Assembly (NCBI GenBank): GCA_902728285.1
Contig: CACVBU010000956.1
Coordinates: 663,457-727,456, forward strand
From: Clytia hemisphaerica
Lineage: Eukaryota; Cnidaria; Hydrozoa; Leptothecata; Clytiidae
Reading direction: 5' to 3'
DNA length: 64,000 bases
Of this stretch, positions 24,921 to 34,480 are shown piece by piece (position 1 is the first letter of the stretch; every line of letters starts with the position of its first letter). Below the pieces are notes generated by a model. The model was not told where the DNA came from and searched no databases. It saw only the letters and a program-made list of their open reading frames with translations. The translations under genes and the position numbers were made by a program.

Positions 24921-25266
24921 GAGGGCGTGCCAAATAAGAAAAAATAACCCATCGGGCGATTAGTCCGAAAATCACACCATGAAGTGTCCGAAAAAAAATT
25001 GGAAACATCGTAATTTCGATTTCTCTAAGGTTGAAGTTTCCAAAAATGTATAACAAGTGCTTCTAACAAAACAATCGAGCGATTTTACAAAATGCCCTCT
25101 ACTAGTAATATTAGAGTAAGAATACTACTTACTAACAAAAATTACCCAGTAGAGAGAAGTTGTCCCATGGATATGTAAACCTTTTGGAATTTGTAGGATC
25201 CCCTGGATGTCCGTTGCTTTATAACATCAAATCATTCAAACTTCTTATTCCACTGCACTGGTTACA
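24921..25266. other. No gene seen
   Basis: Short AT-rich spacer between repeat R and a G-rich MITE. Confidence 0.4.
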
Positions 25267-25567
25267 TACTCTCGGGTACGTAATAGCCGGGGGGTTTGGA
25301 ATAAGCGGGGGGGGGGGGGGGGGGGGGTTGGAAAAAATCTCAAATATTAATAAGCGGGGGGGGGTTGGAATAAAAAAAAATGTCCTGGGTGGAAAACTTT
25401 TGAAAAGGAGGTTAATACAGCAGAATTAGGACAAAAGAGGGAACTTTCAAAAACATTTTCCCAAAGATCAATAAGCGGGGGGGTTGGAATAAGAACGTCC
25501 TGGGTGGAAAATTTTCGAAAAATTAATTAGCGGGGGGGGGGGGGCGGCTATTAGGTACCCGAGAGTA
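25267..25567. mobile_element. G-run MITE, about 300 bp
   Basis: TACTCTCGGGTACGTAATAG at the left end mirrors CTATTAGGTACCCGAGAGTA at the right end. Between them, the phrase AATAAGCGGGGGGG(n)TTGGAA recurs three or four times with G runs of 7 to about 18. No ORF. Long G runs suggest G-quadruplex potential. Confidence 0.65.
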
Positions 25568-25584
25568 AGAGTTTCTCTTACATT

Positions 25585-25897
25585 GAATTTAAAGTGATTA
25601 TCAGATAATTTTTTATATTTGGCTTAGGGATGTCTTTTATGGTCCTAAGAAACACCTCCAAAGTTTTTGACCCAATTATTTTCCAAAGCTGAGATATTCC
25701 ACTTTGAATTTTTAAATTTTTACTTGAAAACAATAGAAATTCGACGTAAAGACTTTGTAAAGGCTCATTTTTAGAGATTTCAAAGTCAAATATCTCAGTT
25801 TTCGTAAAAAATTGGGTCAAAAGTTTAGAAGTGTCTCTCTGGACCATAAAAGTATCTCTAAGCCAAATATAAAAAATCAACTGATAATCCTTTAAAG
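25585..25897. repeat. Foldback repeat, ~110-bp arms
   Basis: The left arm (about 25585-25695) with GATTATCAGATAATTTTTTA and TTTGGCTTAG is mirrored by the right arm (about 25790-25897) with about 85% identity by eye. No coding capacity. Confidence 0.65.
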
Positions 25898-25905
25898 GGA
25901 GAAAA

Positions 25906-26323
25906 GGGGCCATTCAAAAAGTACGTTCGTCCAAATTTCCCTATTTTCAGACCCCCTCCCCCCTTGTTCGTCAGCGTTCGTTTTGAAAGTACCCCCCCCC
26001 CCCTTTGTTACGTTCGTTTTTCTCAAAATTGTTACCCCCCCCCCCCCCCCGATTTCCGATTTCACCCTAATTCTTACAACAATCACAAATACATAAAAAA
26101 TTATCTTTGGTTATCGATTCAAAGAAAAAATGTAATTAGGAGATAGATAGAAAAAGATTTTTCATAGACTAAGTTAAAAGTCACGCTTGTGACAAGCACC
26201 CCCCCCCCCAAAGCGAACGTACACAGATCGACTTGACCCCCCCTCCCCCCTCGTTCGTTTTCGTTCGCTTTTTTGCTGACCCCCTACCCCCCTCGGCGAC
26301 GAACGTACTTTTTGAATGGCCCC
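25906..26323. mobile_element. C-run MITE with 26-bp perfect TIRs
   Basis: GGGGCCATTCAAAAAGTACG (25906 onwards, 26 bp in all) is perfectly complementary to 26298-26323. The interior alternates CGTTCGTTTT-like phrases with long C runs (up to about 18 near 26034-26051). No ORF. It is probably one of a family of poly-C MITEs; short AAA flanks are too simple to call a target duplication. Confidence 0.7.
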
Positions 26324-26517
26324 AAATGCTATATAAAAGGGGATATAAACAGTTACAGGAAAGTCTTTCGAGAATTGTGTTCACCGGTATTTAAATAACG
26401 CTGTACTTCAAATAAAAAAGCACCGAATTTTAATAACTAATTCATTTAAAGCTTTGTTGAGGAGCGAGCAGGTTCTGCCATTCGGTACATCCACAAGCCA
26501 AACAAAGCTTAACACTT

Positions 26518-26731
26518 ACCGTAAGGGAACTAATTTTCGCGGATTGGTACATTATGCGGAACTAATTTTCGCAGTTGACACTAATTCTTTCATATTCCCC
26601 AAGTTTTTGAGGATTTTTAGCTAAAATTACATTTCGCAGAACTAATTTGCGCGGTAGACACCAAAAAACGCAACAGTTAGTTCCGGCGAAAATTAGTCCC
26701 CATAAAAAAAATAAGTTCCCTTAAGATAGTG
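26518..26731. mobile_element. Small MITE with AATTTTCGCGG motif
   Basis: GTAAGGGAACTAATTTTCGC near the left end is mirrored by GCGAAAATTAGTCCCC and AGTTCCCTTAAG at the right. Interior repeats of GGAACTAATTTTCGC resemble the phrasing of the 368-bp TA-MITE family at 2825 and may be a relative. Confidence 0.55.
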
Positions 26732-26799
26732 TTTTGACCATTTTAGTACAACATGCTTGAACCAAAACAACTTATATCAATAGGTTGGATCAAAGACNT

Positions 26800-26862
26800 C
26801 CCCGCTATAAGGGGAAATATTATTGAATATTTCCCCGCTATAAGGGGAAATATTAGTTAAAA
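26800..26862. repeat. Tandem pair of CCCCGCTATAAGGGG palindromes
   Basis: TTCCCCGCTATAAGGGGAAA occurs twice about 32 bp apart. Each copy is itself a near palindrome. One ambiguous base at 26799 precedes the first copy. Confidence 0.6.
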
Positions 26863-27200
26863 AGGCATTTCTCCGATCCTTGGCTACTTACGCCCTTTTT
26901 GCGCCCTTAAAGGGGGCGGCAATCCGCCACCACATTGTTTGTTTTTGTTTTCATTTGCTTTAGTTATTCAGACAAAATCATACGGATTTACCTTGATGTT
27001 ACGCACATGTTTTTGAGTAATCAAGACACGAATAATACAGATCAAAATACAAGATGGACGAAAATTCACTCTTGGCTTTTTAAAAGTTATAACTCTTCTC
27101 TGACGAACAAAAAACATACAATTTTCATCTAATTGGCGACCAATAATTACATGAAATGTGAGGCTAACACTTCAACTGTAATCATCAGTAATTTCAAGAG
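26863..27200. other. No gene seen
   Basis: AT-rich spacer upstream of the LINE tail. The open frame at 26935-27132 has no recognisable domain. Confidence 0.35.
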
Positions 27201-27622
27201 TTTTTCATTATTGATTTCAATTTCAATTTCAATTTCAATATCTTTTTATAACAGTTAAAAATGATCTAAAAGATACAATTCCATGAATAAAAATATCCTA
27301 TAAGAGGATTTCAAAGCTATTCACAGTAAAAATAACCTATTATGGAATATAGGTTACAAGGAAAAACATACTATATACGTTATTTTACAGTTTACTATTA
27401 AAAACAAAATATAAACAGGGAAGAAGGACTATATAGATTGTCCCATGAAACAACTAAGAGAAAAAAAAAAGCATTTCACCAATAAAATGTGAATTTAGAA
27501 ATACTATATGTTATGTGGATAAGCTCCACAAGGTTCAACAACCACAAGGTGTCAATTAAAATTATATATAAATCAAAAATGTCTATATAAATCAAAAAAT
27601 GTCTAGAAATATAAGAGATTAT

Positions 27623-28569
27623 TTACTCATTTTTCAAATCTTTCTTCAAATGAGTAGAGAAAGCTGTAGAAGAGTACTCAGCTAATTTATAACAATTCCT
27701 ATGCTTCCAGAACTGAGGCCCATGGAACATTAGCGGACAGAGAGCTTGGTCAAAATGAATAGTACCAACATTGTTTTTAGAATTTTTCCTAGCGATCATA
27801 TTGCCAGTTTGAGATCTTTGGAAGAGACAAATCAATGAAGATGGAAGATGATTGTTTAGGAATTTATGTATGAGAAAAAGAGATATCATATTCTTTCTAG
27901 GAAGAAACCAGCCAACTTTGTGTAGAATACCTATATTCTGCTTAATTCTTGTGTGCAGTCTCTTGAGATGTTCTCTCCAGCTCAGTTTATGATCAATGAC
28001 TACTCCAAGGTATTTAGCTTCATTGACATGGTTCAGAGTCTGACCTGAAATAGAAATGTTGAAATTAGTTTGTTTGTGCTCACTGAAGATCATATAGTTG
28101 GATTTAGAGATATTTAGAGTAAGTTGATTAGCTCCTAGCCAGTCTGAAATCTTGCCAACCTCAACATTAATAAGATTTTGAAGAGCTTCAGGGTTTTTAT
28201 GACTCATAAAAAGACACGTATCGTCAGCAAACAACGTCTGGGAGAATGATGAATTCAATGACAGGTCATTAATATAAATCAAGAAAAGAAGGGGACCAAG
28301 CACTGAACCTTGGGGGACCCCGTGAGACATGGGTAAGGGTGTTGAATTAGCGTCGTTGCAGTAAACGCTTTGTTTTCTGTTTGCAAGATAACTCGAAACC
28401 ATGATAGAACAGGACCCCTTATTCCAATTTTTTCGATTTTTTTTAGCAGTATTGCATGATTAACTGTATCAAAGGCTTTTGCCAGATCGAGGAAGATTGC
28501 ACAACCAGTCTCTTTGTTTTTTTTTTTCTGCATTTGTAGATAAAATTTGTGAGATGTAGGATTGCACAA
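27623..28569 (-). pseudogene. CR1 LINE reverse transcriptase, 3' half
   Basis: Two overlapping frames hold RT motifs: GCAIFLDLAKAFDTVNHAIL (motif A region, 28279-28569 frame), then GVPQGSVLGPLLFLIYINDL, FADDT (the catalytic pair), and the thumb motif YLGVVIDHKLSW in 27623-28402. The C-terminus carries a FHGPQFWKHR-type ending common in CR1. A frameshift lies near 28400. The enzyme would copy LINE RNA at a nicked target. It is inactive because of the frameshift and the missing endonuclease. Confidence 0.8.
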
Positions 28570-29331
28570 GAGGTAAACTTACCTTTCTGGAACCCATATT
28601 GACCATCAAATAAAATTTTGTTCTTGTCTAGAAATTCAGTAATTCTCTCATGGACATTTTCTCAAAGATCTTATCGAATAATGGAAGGACTGATATCGTC
28701 TGTAGTTTTTTATATCCGTCTATTCCCACTTTTGAAAAGAGGTGTAACTTTTGCATGTTTCAGAAGTTCCGGGAAGACACCTGTGGACAGAGATTTGTTG
28801 ATTAGTATTGCAAGTGGATTGGAAATTAAATCAGCAGTACCTTTGATGATGTTTATGGGGAAATTGTAAATGTCCTTGGCCTCTTTGAGTTAAGATTATT
28901 CAAATGTGTGTAAGCCCTCATAATCATTTGTTGGTCGAAAAAAGAAGCTGGAGTTGTTATAATTAATTTTTTTTAGATAAGAATTTAGATTATGATGTTT
29001 GGAAATTTTTTTAAGAAGGTTGGGTGCCACTTCAGAGAAGTATTTATTGAACCCTTCTGATATTTGATGAGTCCTGTGTAGACTTTATTTTGAAGATTCA
29101 TGGAATTTGGAAAATGGTTTTTTTTATCTTTACCAAGAAAAGACTTGATGTTCTTCCAGAATTTCTTGATATTGTTTTTCGACAGGATAAATTTGTTCTT
29201 AAGATAGATAAATTTTTGTTTGCGAATATCTTTGTTGATTTCATGCAATAGAAGATACAAAGATTACAAAGATATCCATGGATTACCTCTTCCGAATACC
29301 AAACCAACCAACTTAAAGATTTCAGAGACAT
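28570..29331 (-). pseudogene. CR1 ORF2 linker between endonuclease and RT, degraded
   Basis: INKDIRKQKFIYLKNKFI, KKFWKNIKSFLGKDKKN and HPTFLKKFPN (28985-29260) align by eye with the equivalent linker of the plus-strand CR1 (INKEIRRSKFHYQKQRFEKF onward). Between 28570 and 28980 the RT fingers are frame-broken. The element ends abruptly near 29340, where the BEL/Pao fragment begins. Confidence 0.6.
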
Positions 29332-29462
29332 TTGCTTGACATGAAGAAAACGCTACATCCCCATAACTTTGGACATTAAATGATTGGCAAAATGGTATTA
29401 ACATTCTATTGAGATGTGAAACTGGTTCAAGTTGAAGAATTGATGAGAAAAATGTGTGGGGT

Positions 29463-30591
29463 CAGAGATGAGCAAACTCCAAACAGGAGTCAATGAAGGC
29501 AATCGTCTGGGATGATTGCACGTTTGAATCTGACTTTCTTGATTTCATCCATCATCTCGAAATGATTGATCCAGAGACTTCTGAGGTTATCTGGAAGGAC
29601 GTCATCCCAATCCATCTTTCTTTTGACCAGATCGTGGAGGTCCAACTTCATGGTTGCTACAATTGGAGTGATAAGTCCGGTGATGTCATATAACTCTGCA
29701 ACTTTGGCAACACATTGACGTCGAGTTAGATCCTTTGGGATTGTAGATTGCAGTGTTGGTTTTCGCCCTCGTGACTTCTTGGCAAAGTTGAGCTGTTGTA
29801 CATCGAGTGAGACTTCGTCTTCATGAGGGAACCATCTAAGTCCAGCCACTGATACTGTTGATAGTGATTCTTGTGGTCTTTGTCCAGAGAAAGTGAACCC
29901 TTTTAGACTGAAACCACCATGACTGATGACAACTTCAAGATCGTCTGCCAGTTTGTGGGCCAAGTTGACTGTTGGTGCTCCTGATAGGCAATCCTCGACA
30001 TACACATCGATGGAAACTATTTGATGGATTTGTGGATGCTCCTCTTTGAACAGTCGTGCAGTTTCCCTCAATCCTCTTTCTGCTTGATTGCCACTTGATT
30101 TGATACCATATATGAGGGTTTTGATCACTTTTTCTTCTGGTGGCTTTGTAGAGTCGAGCTGATCTTGCCAAAGGTAACGCTGAAGACCCCAGTGGCTTGG
30201 ATGTAGTTTGATTGAATTGTACATTTTTTGAACATCTGTGTGGAAAACCACGGAGTGACACCTCCACCGCACGAAGATGTCAACAAGACGGTTCATGTTA
30301 TCCCTTCCCTTGGCGAGAAGGTCATTGAGCGAAAATCCAGAGTTGGTGGTCATGGATGCATCGAATACCACCCGACATGGCATATTTTTGTTCGTAGTTT
30401 TCCAGAGAGTCTTGATGGTCTTGGAGTAAGAAACGTAGCTCTCTATCTTTATCTCTGTACTTCTTGCGGAGCGCCTGGATGTCAGTGATGCAACGTTTCA
30501 TGACATCAGTCGATTGTTTGATTAGAGGTGGAGCAAAGTCTTGAATGATGTCAAGGATTTCATCTTGATAGCCAATGAGCGAGAACAACAA
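29463..30591 (-). pseudogene. BEL/Pao retrotransposon reverse transcriptase fragment
   Basis: The ORF 29490-30383 encodes RVVFDASMTTNSGFSLNDLL, VFHTDVQKMYNSIKLHPSHW, IYGIKSSGNQAERGLRETA and SIDVYVEDCLSGA, followed by a connection region with VAELYDITGLITP: the RT of BEL/Pao LTR elements. The catalytic box normally reads YVDD; here it is YVED. The preceding frame (30322-30591) supplies an upstream piece, joined by a frameshift near 30383. Protease, RNase H, integrase and LTRs are not seen. It sits where the CR1 endonuclease should be. Confidence 0.8.
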
Positions 30592-30612
30592 TGCTTTAAC
30601 TTAATCTGGTTT

Positions 30613-31207
30613 ACCGTCCATTTGGATGACTTGGTCGGACGACGGTTGAAGTTGGTCAGAAGACGGTTGAAGTTGGTCGGACGACAGTTAAAGTTGGTCG
30701 GACGACAGTTGAAGTTGGTCGGACGACAGTTGAGTTGGTCGGGACTTTGAAGTTGGTCGGACGACGGTTGAAGTTGGTCGATGACGGTTGAGTTGGTCGG
30801 ACGACGGTTTTGAAGTTGGTCGACGACAATTGATTCGAATCGATCGACGACGACAAGTGAGTTGAGTCGAGTTGAACGACAGTGACAAGTGAGTGAGTCG
30901 GACGACAAGTGAGTTGAGTCGGACGACAAGTGAGTTGAGTCGAACGACAAGTGAGTTGAGTCGGACGACAAGTGAGTTGAGTCGGACGACGAAGTAGTTG
31001 AGTCAAGTGAGTAGGACGACAAGTGAGTTGAGTCGGACGACAAGTGAGTTTGAGTGAGACGACGATTGAGTCGACGAGTTGAGTCGGACGACAAGTGAGT
31101 TGAGTCGGACGACAAGTGAGTTGAGTCGGACGGCAAGTGAGTTGAGTGAGTTGACGGACAAGTGAGTTTGAGTCGGACGACAAGTGAGTTGAGTCGGACG
31201 ACATGAT
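30613..31207. repeat. 21-bp minisatellite, about 25 units
   Basis: Two related 21-bp units: GTTGGTCGGACGACAGTTGA with one more base (about 30632-30830) and GTCGGACGACAAGTGAGTTG with one more base (about 30895-31207). Both contain GTCGGACGACA. Because 21 is divisible by three, every frame on the minus strand stays open and gives 7-residue repeats such as SSDSTHL. Units of 19-25 bp break the phase in several places. The long frames across it should not be read as a gene. Confidence 0.85.
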
Positions 31208-31217
31208 AAAAAGTTCT

Positions 31218-31826
31218 TCATGTCATAGTAATTAAATTTATTAGGCTATCCTCACAGTCTTCATTTAGATTTATGTTAAGTACAGGAAGATGATTAAAGT
31301 CTTCAAAATTATTATCAAATTTAATTGATTTGGTTAGTTTGTTAGCAGTTTTAAATTCTTCAAAGGGAAAGTCAAGGGATTGAAATGGAAAATTAAGACA
31401 GTCGTTACAAGACCAGATTTTATGGTTTAATTCAAGATTTTTAGAATTAGTGCCAAGACACTTGAGGTGAATGGAGTGATTACCCAGTTTACAATGAATG
31501 TGTTTATCAAGACCAATGGTATTATTGCATTCCTTACACACGTTGGAATTAAGTTTAGTAATGTTAGAGTTAAACGTCTCGTGAGTATTTAGGTTATGAT
31601 TGGTGATGTTTGAGAAAGGAAGTGTATTTGAAATGCATTTTTGACAAAAGTATGGTAGTGGTGAATTAGCTAATTGGTTATAATGCCTTGTGGTAACCTT
31701 GATGCATTTGATATGAAGCCAGGTGTTACAGATCTCACAGAAAACCCCACTGTTATTGACGTTCAGCGAGCAAACATAGCATACAGAGGATTCAAAAAGA
31801 GCTTTGTAATCGTTAGCGGCCATCAT
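31218..31826 (-). CDS. N-terminal PHD-finger part of CR1 ORF2
   Basis: Starts MMAANDYKALFESSVCYVC and carries two zinc fingers: CYVC...CEICNTWLHIKC...CQKC and CKEC...CKLGNHSIHLKC...WSCNDC. The same pair occurs at the start of ORF2 in the intact CR1 at 48252. In LINEs such PHD-like fingers are thought to help target or bind chromatin. The ORF stops at 31218, just before the minisatellite, so the endonuclease is lost. Confidence 0.7.
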   Translation of the reverse strand: MMAANDYKALFESSVCYVCSLNVNNSGVFCEICNTWLHIKCIKVTTRHYNQLANSPLPYFCQKCISNTLPFSNITNHNLNTHETFNSNITKLNSNVCKECNNTIGLDKHIHCKLGNHSIHLKCLGTNSKNLELNHKIWSCNDCLNFPFQSLDFPFEEFKTANKLTKSIKFDNNFEDFNHLPVLNINLNEDCEDSLINLITMT

Positions 31827-31903
31827 AAAGCATGCGAAAAAGTATTAATAACAGAATAACAAAGAAAATAATAGCAATAGAAAAAAAGTCTGAAAAGAAC
31901 GTC

Positions 31904-32634
31904 TTAGTTAGCAGCAAGTCTAATGATATCACTTTTTGAGAGTACAATTTGCTTTTCAGATTTAGAGTTTCTGGAATATTTCTTCCATGCATAGGTGACC
32001 CCATTTACAGTGATGACCTTTTCATATAGTCCTGATTTTTTGAGTGCCCTCCAGGCTTCTTTAAAAATGTCACGATTGGTCTCAGTGAGACTCTCATTAA
32101 AAAATATCTGTTCACTAACATCAAATCCAACATCCTTTGTTGAGAAGTGTTTCAAATCCCACCTGGCATCATATAAAAGATCTCTAACTCTCCTACTGTT
32201 GAATTTAACAATAATTGGTGCATTCTGTCTGGACGAGGTTCTATGACTCACTTCAATATCTTCACGATACAAGTCAAAACCTAATTGGCTGGCAATGTTC
32301 AGGACTATTTCATCTGTGTCTTCATCGTTTCTCCTTGGCACTCCAAATATATTGAGCATTGTCTGCGGCCGTACTGTTCTAATTCATTCATTTTGTTCTC
32401 ATTTTGTTTCATTTTTTCTTCATGTTTACGGAGTCTCTCTTTCAACTGGTCTAGCTGCTGTTCTTTGGTTTTGTTTTCAATTGATATATTTTTCAATTTA
32501 GTTTGAATGTTTTTAATCTCTTTGGTTTGATTATCAAACTTGTCGTTCAGGAAGCCCTGAGATTTTTGAATACCGTGGACTTCGTCTTTGAGTATTTTCA
32601 TGGCTTCAAATGCAAGTTTAAGTTTACTGCCCAT
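31904..32634 (-). pseudogene. CR1 ORF1 (coiled coil plus RRM-like), frameshifted
   Basis: The first frame (32634-32305) gives a coiled coil (KLKNISIENKTKEQQLDQLK) ending NELEQYGRRQ. The second (32359-31904) gives NIFGVPRRNDEDTDEIVLNI, EVSHRTSSRQNAPIIVKF and FFNESLTETNRDIF, the RNA-binding domain of LINE ORF1 proteins. They join by a frameshift near 32350, at the same LEQYGRR site found intact in the plus-strand CR1. ORF1 proteins coat LINE RNA. Confidence 0.75.
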
Positions 32635-32640
32635 GGCATC

Positions 32641-33941
32641 AAGTTTACGTTTATTTATTTGTTTATTTGTGGGTTGTTACTTTTTGGTTCTTTGTTTTTA
32701 TTTTGTTATTGTTGTTAGTTTTAAGGTTTGTCGCTGTTTTGCTTTGTTTGTTTTCAACTTTTGTCCACCACTTAACGCGTTAAGTTGGTGAAAATGATTT
32801 CTCGCTCAGTTTGAATGTTTTTGATTTTTAGTTTGACACGCGTTTTCTGAATTTTAATTAGCTTTTTCAGATAAAAACAATTTTCATTTTCATTCAGTAT
32901 GTCGATTGGCAAGAACTCTACAAACTCCACTCTAAAGCTATTAAATATAATTATTCATAAAATTCACCATTCTTATCGCTTTTGAAGTTTTGAATTGAGC
33001 TTTCAGAAAAATTTTCAATGGAGCACCGCTAGACGTAATACTATAAGGAAGCTATATATGAGATTTGAATCTGTTATTTAAATGGTCAAACAAAAGATAT
33101 AAAATACACAGCTACATAAGCTACGGTACGTGGTTAGATCTGGTTTCGATACTTTTAAAGGTAAAAAAATTAACAAAACTATGAGTTACCTTTTTTGCCT
33201 TTTGTGTGCTTACTCTTTCCTGACTTGAAAATTATTTCAACGCTCAACTCAAAACTTTTTAAGAAGGTAGATATTGCTTAAGTAAAAGTGCGCAAAAAAA
33301 TTGCATTGTATTTCCCGGTCTAACAAAAGTTATAAAAGACACAACACTTTTTGCTGAAAGCATAAAAATGATAAGTTTAGCGGTCCGCTGTGCAAAAAAA
33401 ATTTTCAACGCTCAACTGAATACTATAAAAGTAGTTAGATAATACTAAAATGAACCTTTATATGAAATTTCAGCCTGTAATTAACGCTCAATCAAAAGTT
33501 ATAAAGACACGGTACGTTTTGTGGAAAGCATAAAAAGGACAAGTTTAGCAATCCGCTGTGCAAAAAATAACATAGTGTCAAGTAATTAAAGGATAAATCA
33601 AAGATAATCAATAAGTAGAACTTTCCTTTCATCACAACAACTCACATCTACTTTCACTTTTTCTGATAAAAAAATATATAAAAACTACAAAACTACATAA
33701 ATAAAAAAAAAACAAGAAGCCCGTTGGGCGTGAAGGCCCAGCAAAAGTGAAATTTTTGCGCGCGATTTTCGCGAATTTCGGAATTTCTAAATATTCCAAA
33801 AAATGTTTAACAAGATTTCAAATTTCCCCCAGGAAAGGGATGGCCAAAGGATTTAAAATTTTACTGCGATCGAACAAAACACAATGAAAAATTAGTCAAC
33901 AAGGATAATTCTCCCTTTCTTCATTTCTTAGAACAGGGAAA
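32641..33941. other. AT-rich spacer, no gene seen
   Basis: Contains reiterated phrases such as TTTCAACGCTCAACT and GCATAAAAATGATAAGTTTAGC at about 33230-33550, suggesting decayed duplications of roughly 180 bp. No coding frame of note. Confidence 0.45.
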
Positions 33942-34480
33942 CGTAGCATCATGGAAAAAGTTCCAATCTTGTTCAAATTTACACATGAGCTGCATTTTAG
34001 TCTCCATTGCCATAATCCATTAATAATCGGTATTTGAAATAATTCTGTGTTGCGAGTTTGAAAAATCAAACCACCAATTCGTTAAACGAGACAGATCTAG
34101 AAACAACCATTTTCACACGTAGCATCATGGAAAAAGTTCCAATCTTGTTCAAATTTACACATGAGCTGCATTTTAGTCTCCATTGCCATAATCCATTAAT
34201 AATTGGTATTTGAAATAATTCTGTGTAGTGTTTGAAAAATCAAGCCACCAATCGTTAAACGAGACAGATCCAGAAATAACCATTTTCACACGTAGCATCA
34301 GGGAAAAAGTTCCAATCTTGTTCCAATTTACACATTAACTCCATTTTAGTGTCCATTAACAAATTCCAGAATCAGTTTACTTGAAATATTTCTGTGTCGA
34401 GTACGTTGTCGAGTTTGAAAATCATGCCACGTCCCACTGTCACTGTACTGACCGTTGTTTAACAGCGACAGATCCAGAAG
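33942..34480. repeat. Tandem repeat, three copies of ~175 bp
   Basis: CGTAGCATCATGGAAAAAGT starts copies at 33942, 34118 and 34291 (periods 176 and 173). Each carries a cAATCTTGTTCAAATTTACAC block and ends in GAAACAACCATTTTCACA. The third copy is diverged and partial. No ORF. Confidence 0.8.

Larger units (their letters stand above)
27213..32640 (-). mobile_element. CR1-type LINE, interrupted and decayed
   Basis: Read on the minus strand it has ORF1 (32634-31904), the PHD start of ORF2 (31826-31218), then a gap filled by foreign sequence, then the RT part (about 29330-27623) and a 3' UTR ending in a (TTGAAA)n tail at 27240-27213. Domain order matches the intact plus-strand CR1 at 47.0-52.0 kb. 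The endonuclease domain (roughly 900 bp) is missing; a BEL/Pao fragment and a minisatellite stand in its place. Confidence 0.75.

Noticed and set aside
30522-31221. Long overlapping ORFs that look like Ser/Thr-rich repeat proteins
   Set aside because: They are translations of the 21-bp minisatellite in three frames, with no independent coding signal.
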